From Streptomyces sp. H27-H5 (GTDB lineage Bacteria > Actinomycetota > Actinomycetes > Streptomycetales > Streptomycetaceae): DNA of 64,000 nt. Location: the NCBI RefSeq assembly GCF_026627505.1, contig NZ_JAPNLK010000012.1, positions 1-64,000 of the forward strand, written 5' to 3'. A program made the position numbers and the translations under genes. Positions 63,701 to 64,000 of the stretch are shown here, piece after piece (position 1 is the stretch's first letter; every line of letters begins with the position of its first letter). Under the pieces are notes generated by a model, which made no database searches, was not told the origin of the DNA, and saw only the letters and a program-made list of their open reading frames with translations.

Positions 63701-64000
63701 TTGTGCCCTCCTGCGGCTTCCTTGAGCTGGTCGAGGCGCACGTTCTTCGCCGCGTCCTGGGCCTCCTTGGCCGCTTCCAGGTCGCCTTGGACGTACTCGT
63801 TCGTCGCCTTGGCCGCGCCCAGCACCGCGGCCTGGATGCGGTCGACCATGGACTTGAGGTCCGTCTGCCGCTTCTCCAGGTACTGGCTGAGCGCGGCGCC
63901 CACCGGGCCCGTGCTGCCGCGGTGCGACAGGGGCACCTGCCCCGTCGCCACCGGGCCCTGCATGGTGGGTGAGGGCAGCTTGGCGGCCGATCCCGGAATC
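63697..64000 (-). CDS. small helical protein upstream of the toxin, 5' part outside window
   Basis: The frame is open to the right edge with coding-like sequence (IPGSAAKLPSPTMQGPVATG), so the ATG at 63963 is probably internal. The C-terminal part is a helical amphipathic domain: ALSQYLEKRQTDLKSMVDRI and ATNEYVQGDLEAAKEAQDAA. It ends overlapping the toxin start by 4 bp (ATGA). Resembles small Streptomyces proteins (DUF6507 group) that precede such toxins, probably a targeting or chaperone partner. Confidence 0.65.
   Translation of the reverse strand, partial: IPGSAAKLPSPTMQGPVATGQVPLSHRGSTGPVGAALSQYLEKRQTDLKSMVDRIQAAVLGAAKATNEYVQGDLEAAKEAQDAAKNVRLDQLKEAAGGHK

Overview
The window is very GC-rich (about 70 percent) with almost exclusively G/C third codon positions. 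It carries hallmark actinomycete genes: HspR-controlled dnaK and clpB, a SARP regulator, a gamma-butyrolactone-receptor-type TetR, PucR-type regulators and an ECF41-type sigma factor. Gene content and order (fba-pyrE ... clpB ... hspR-dnaJ-grpE-dnaK ... dcd) match the core chromosome of Streptomyces; in S. coelicolor clpB is SCO3661 and the dnaK operon SCO3668-3671. A perfect 14-bp parS site between fba and pyrE fits a location on the origin-proximal arm.

Core part, 1-33.2 kb. Regulators come first (PucR/GAF, SARP, ScbR-like TetR with an ARE-like operator), then fba, pyrE, an aldose epimerase, a CoxG/SRPBCC membrane-anchored protein, a membrane-fused spermidine synthase and a DUF2617 protein. 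A short stretch holds small genes and duplicated debris: an 80-aa Cys-rich membrane protein, a full aminotransferase, a 697-codon unknown gene, and a broken second aminotransferase with a locally inverted piece beside a Uma2 fragment. Next come a YbjN protein, clpB and a PPOX enzyme flanking one HspR operator. A divergent cluster follows with no function known to me: a LuxR-type regulator facing a secreted DSGWT-repeat protein that is translationally coupled to a small Rieske-like protein without cluster ligands. Then come hspR-dnaJ-grpE-dnaK with two HspR operators, a sugar transferase, an EtfD-type Fe-S membrane oxidoreductase, a secreted protein, a Yip1 protein, dcd with a phosphoribosyltransferase, and tRNA-Gly(CCC).

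Accessory part, 33.2-55.1 kb. The 3' part of tRNA-Gly, from the anticodon loop to the end, is repeated at 37632 and 55019, and each copy is followed by a similar terminator. This marks two tandem integrated segments. The first (4.5 kb) holds wreckage of an iron-type ABC transporter, a truncated DUF5753 regulator and an ice-binding/collagen-like exported protein. The second (17 kb) holds a copper or heavy-metal cluster (P1B ATPase, DUF305, DUF6153, DUF2933, SHOCT and a His-tailed membrane protein), integrase and relaxase relics, a Nudix hydrolase, several truncated genes, an ECF41 sigma factor with a flavin oxidoreductase, a flotillin/NfeD pair, transporter relics, a PucR regulator and a DM13 protein. 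No intact integrase, excisionase or replication gene is visible, so the island looks immobilised.

Right part, 55.1-64 kb: a sialidase gene broken by a one-base homopolymer change, a TetR regulator with a likely operator, a DUF4232 lipoprotein, and a polymorphic-toxin locus reading leftwards. That locus is a small upstream gene running off the window, a 955-aa toxin with a nuclease-like tip, an Imm49 immunity gene and a truncated second Imm49. Several short tandem repeats of different unit length cluster here.
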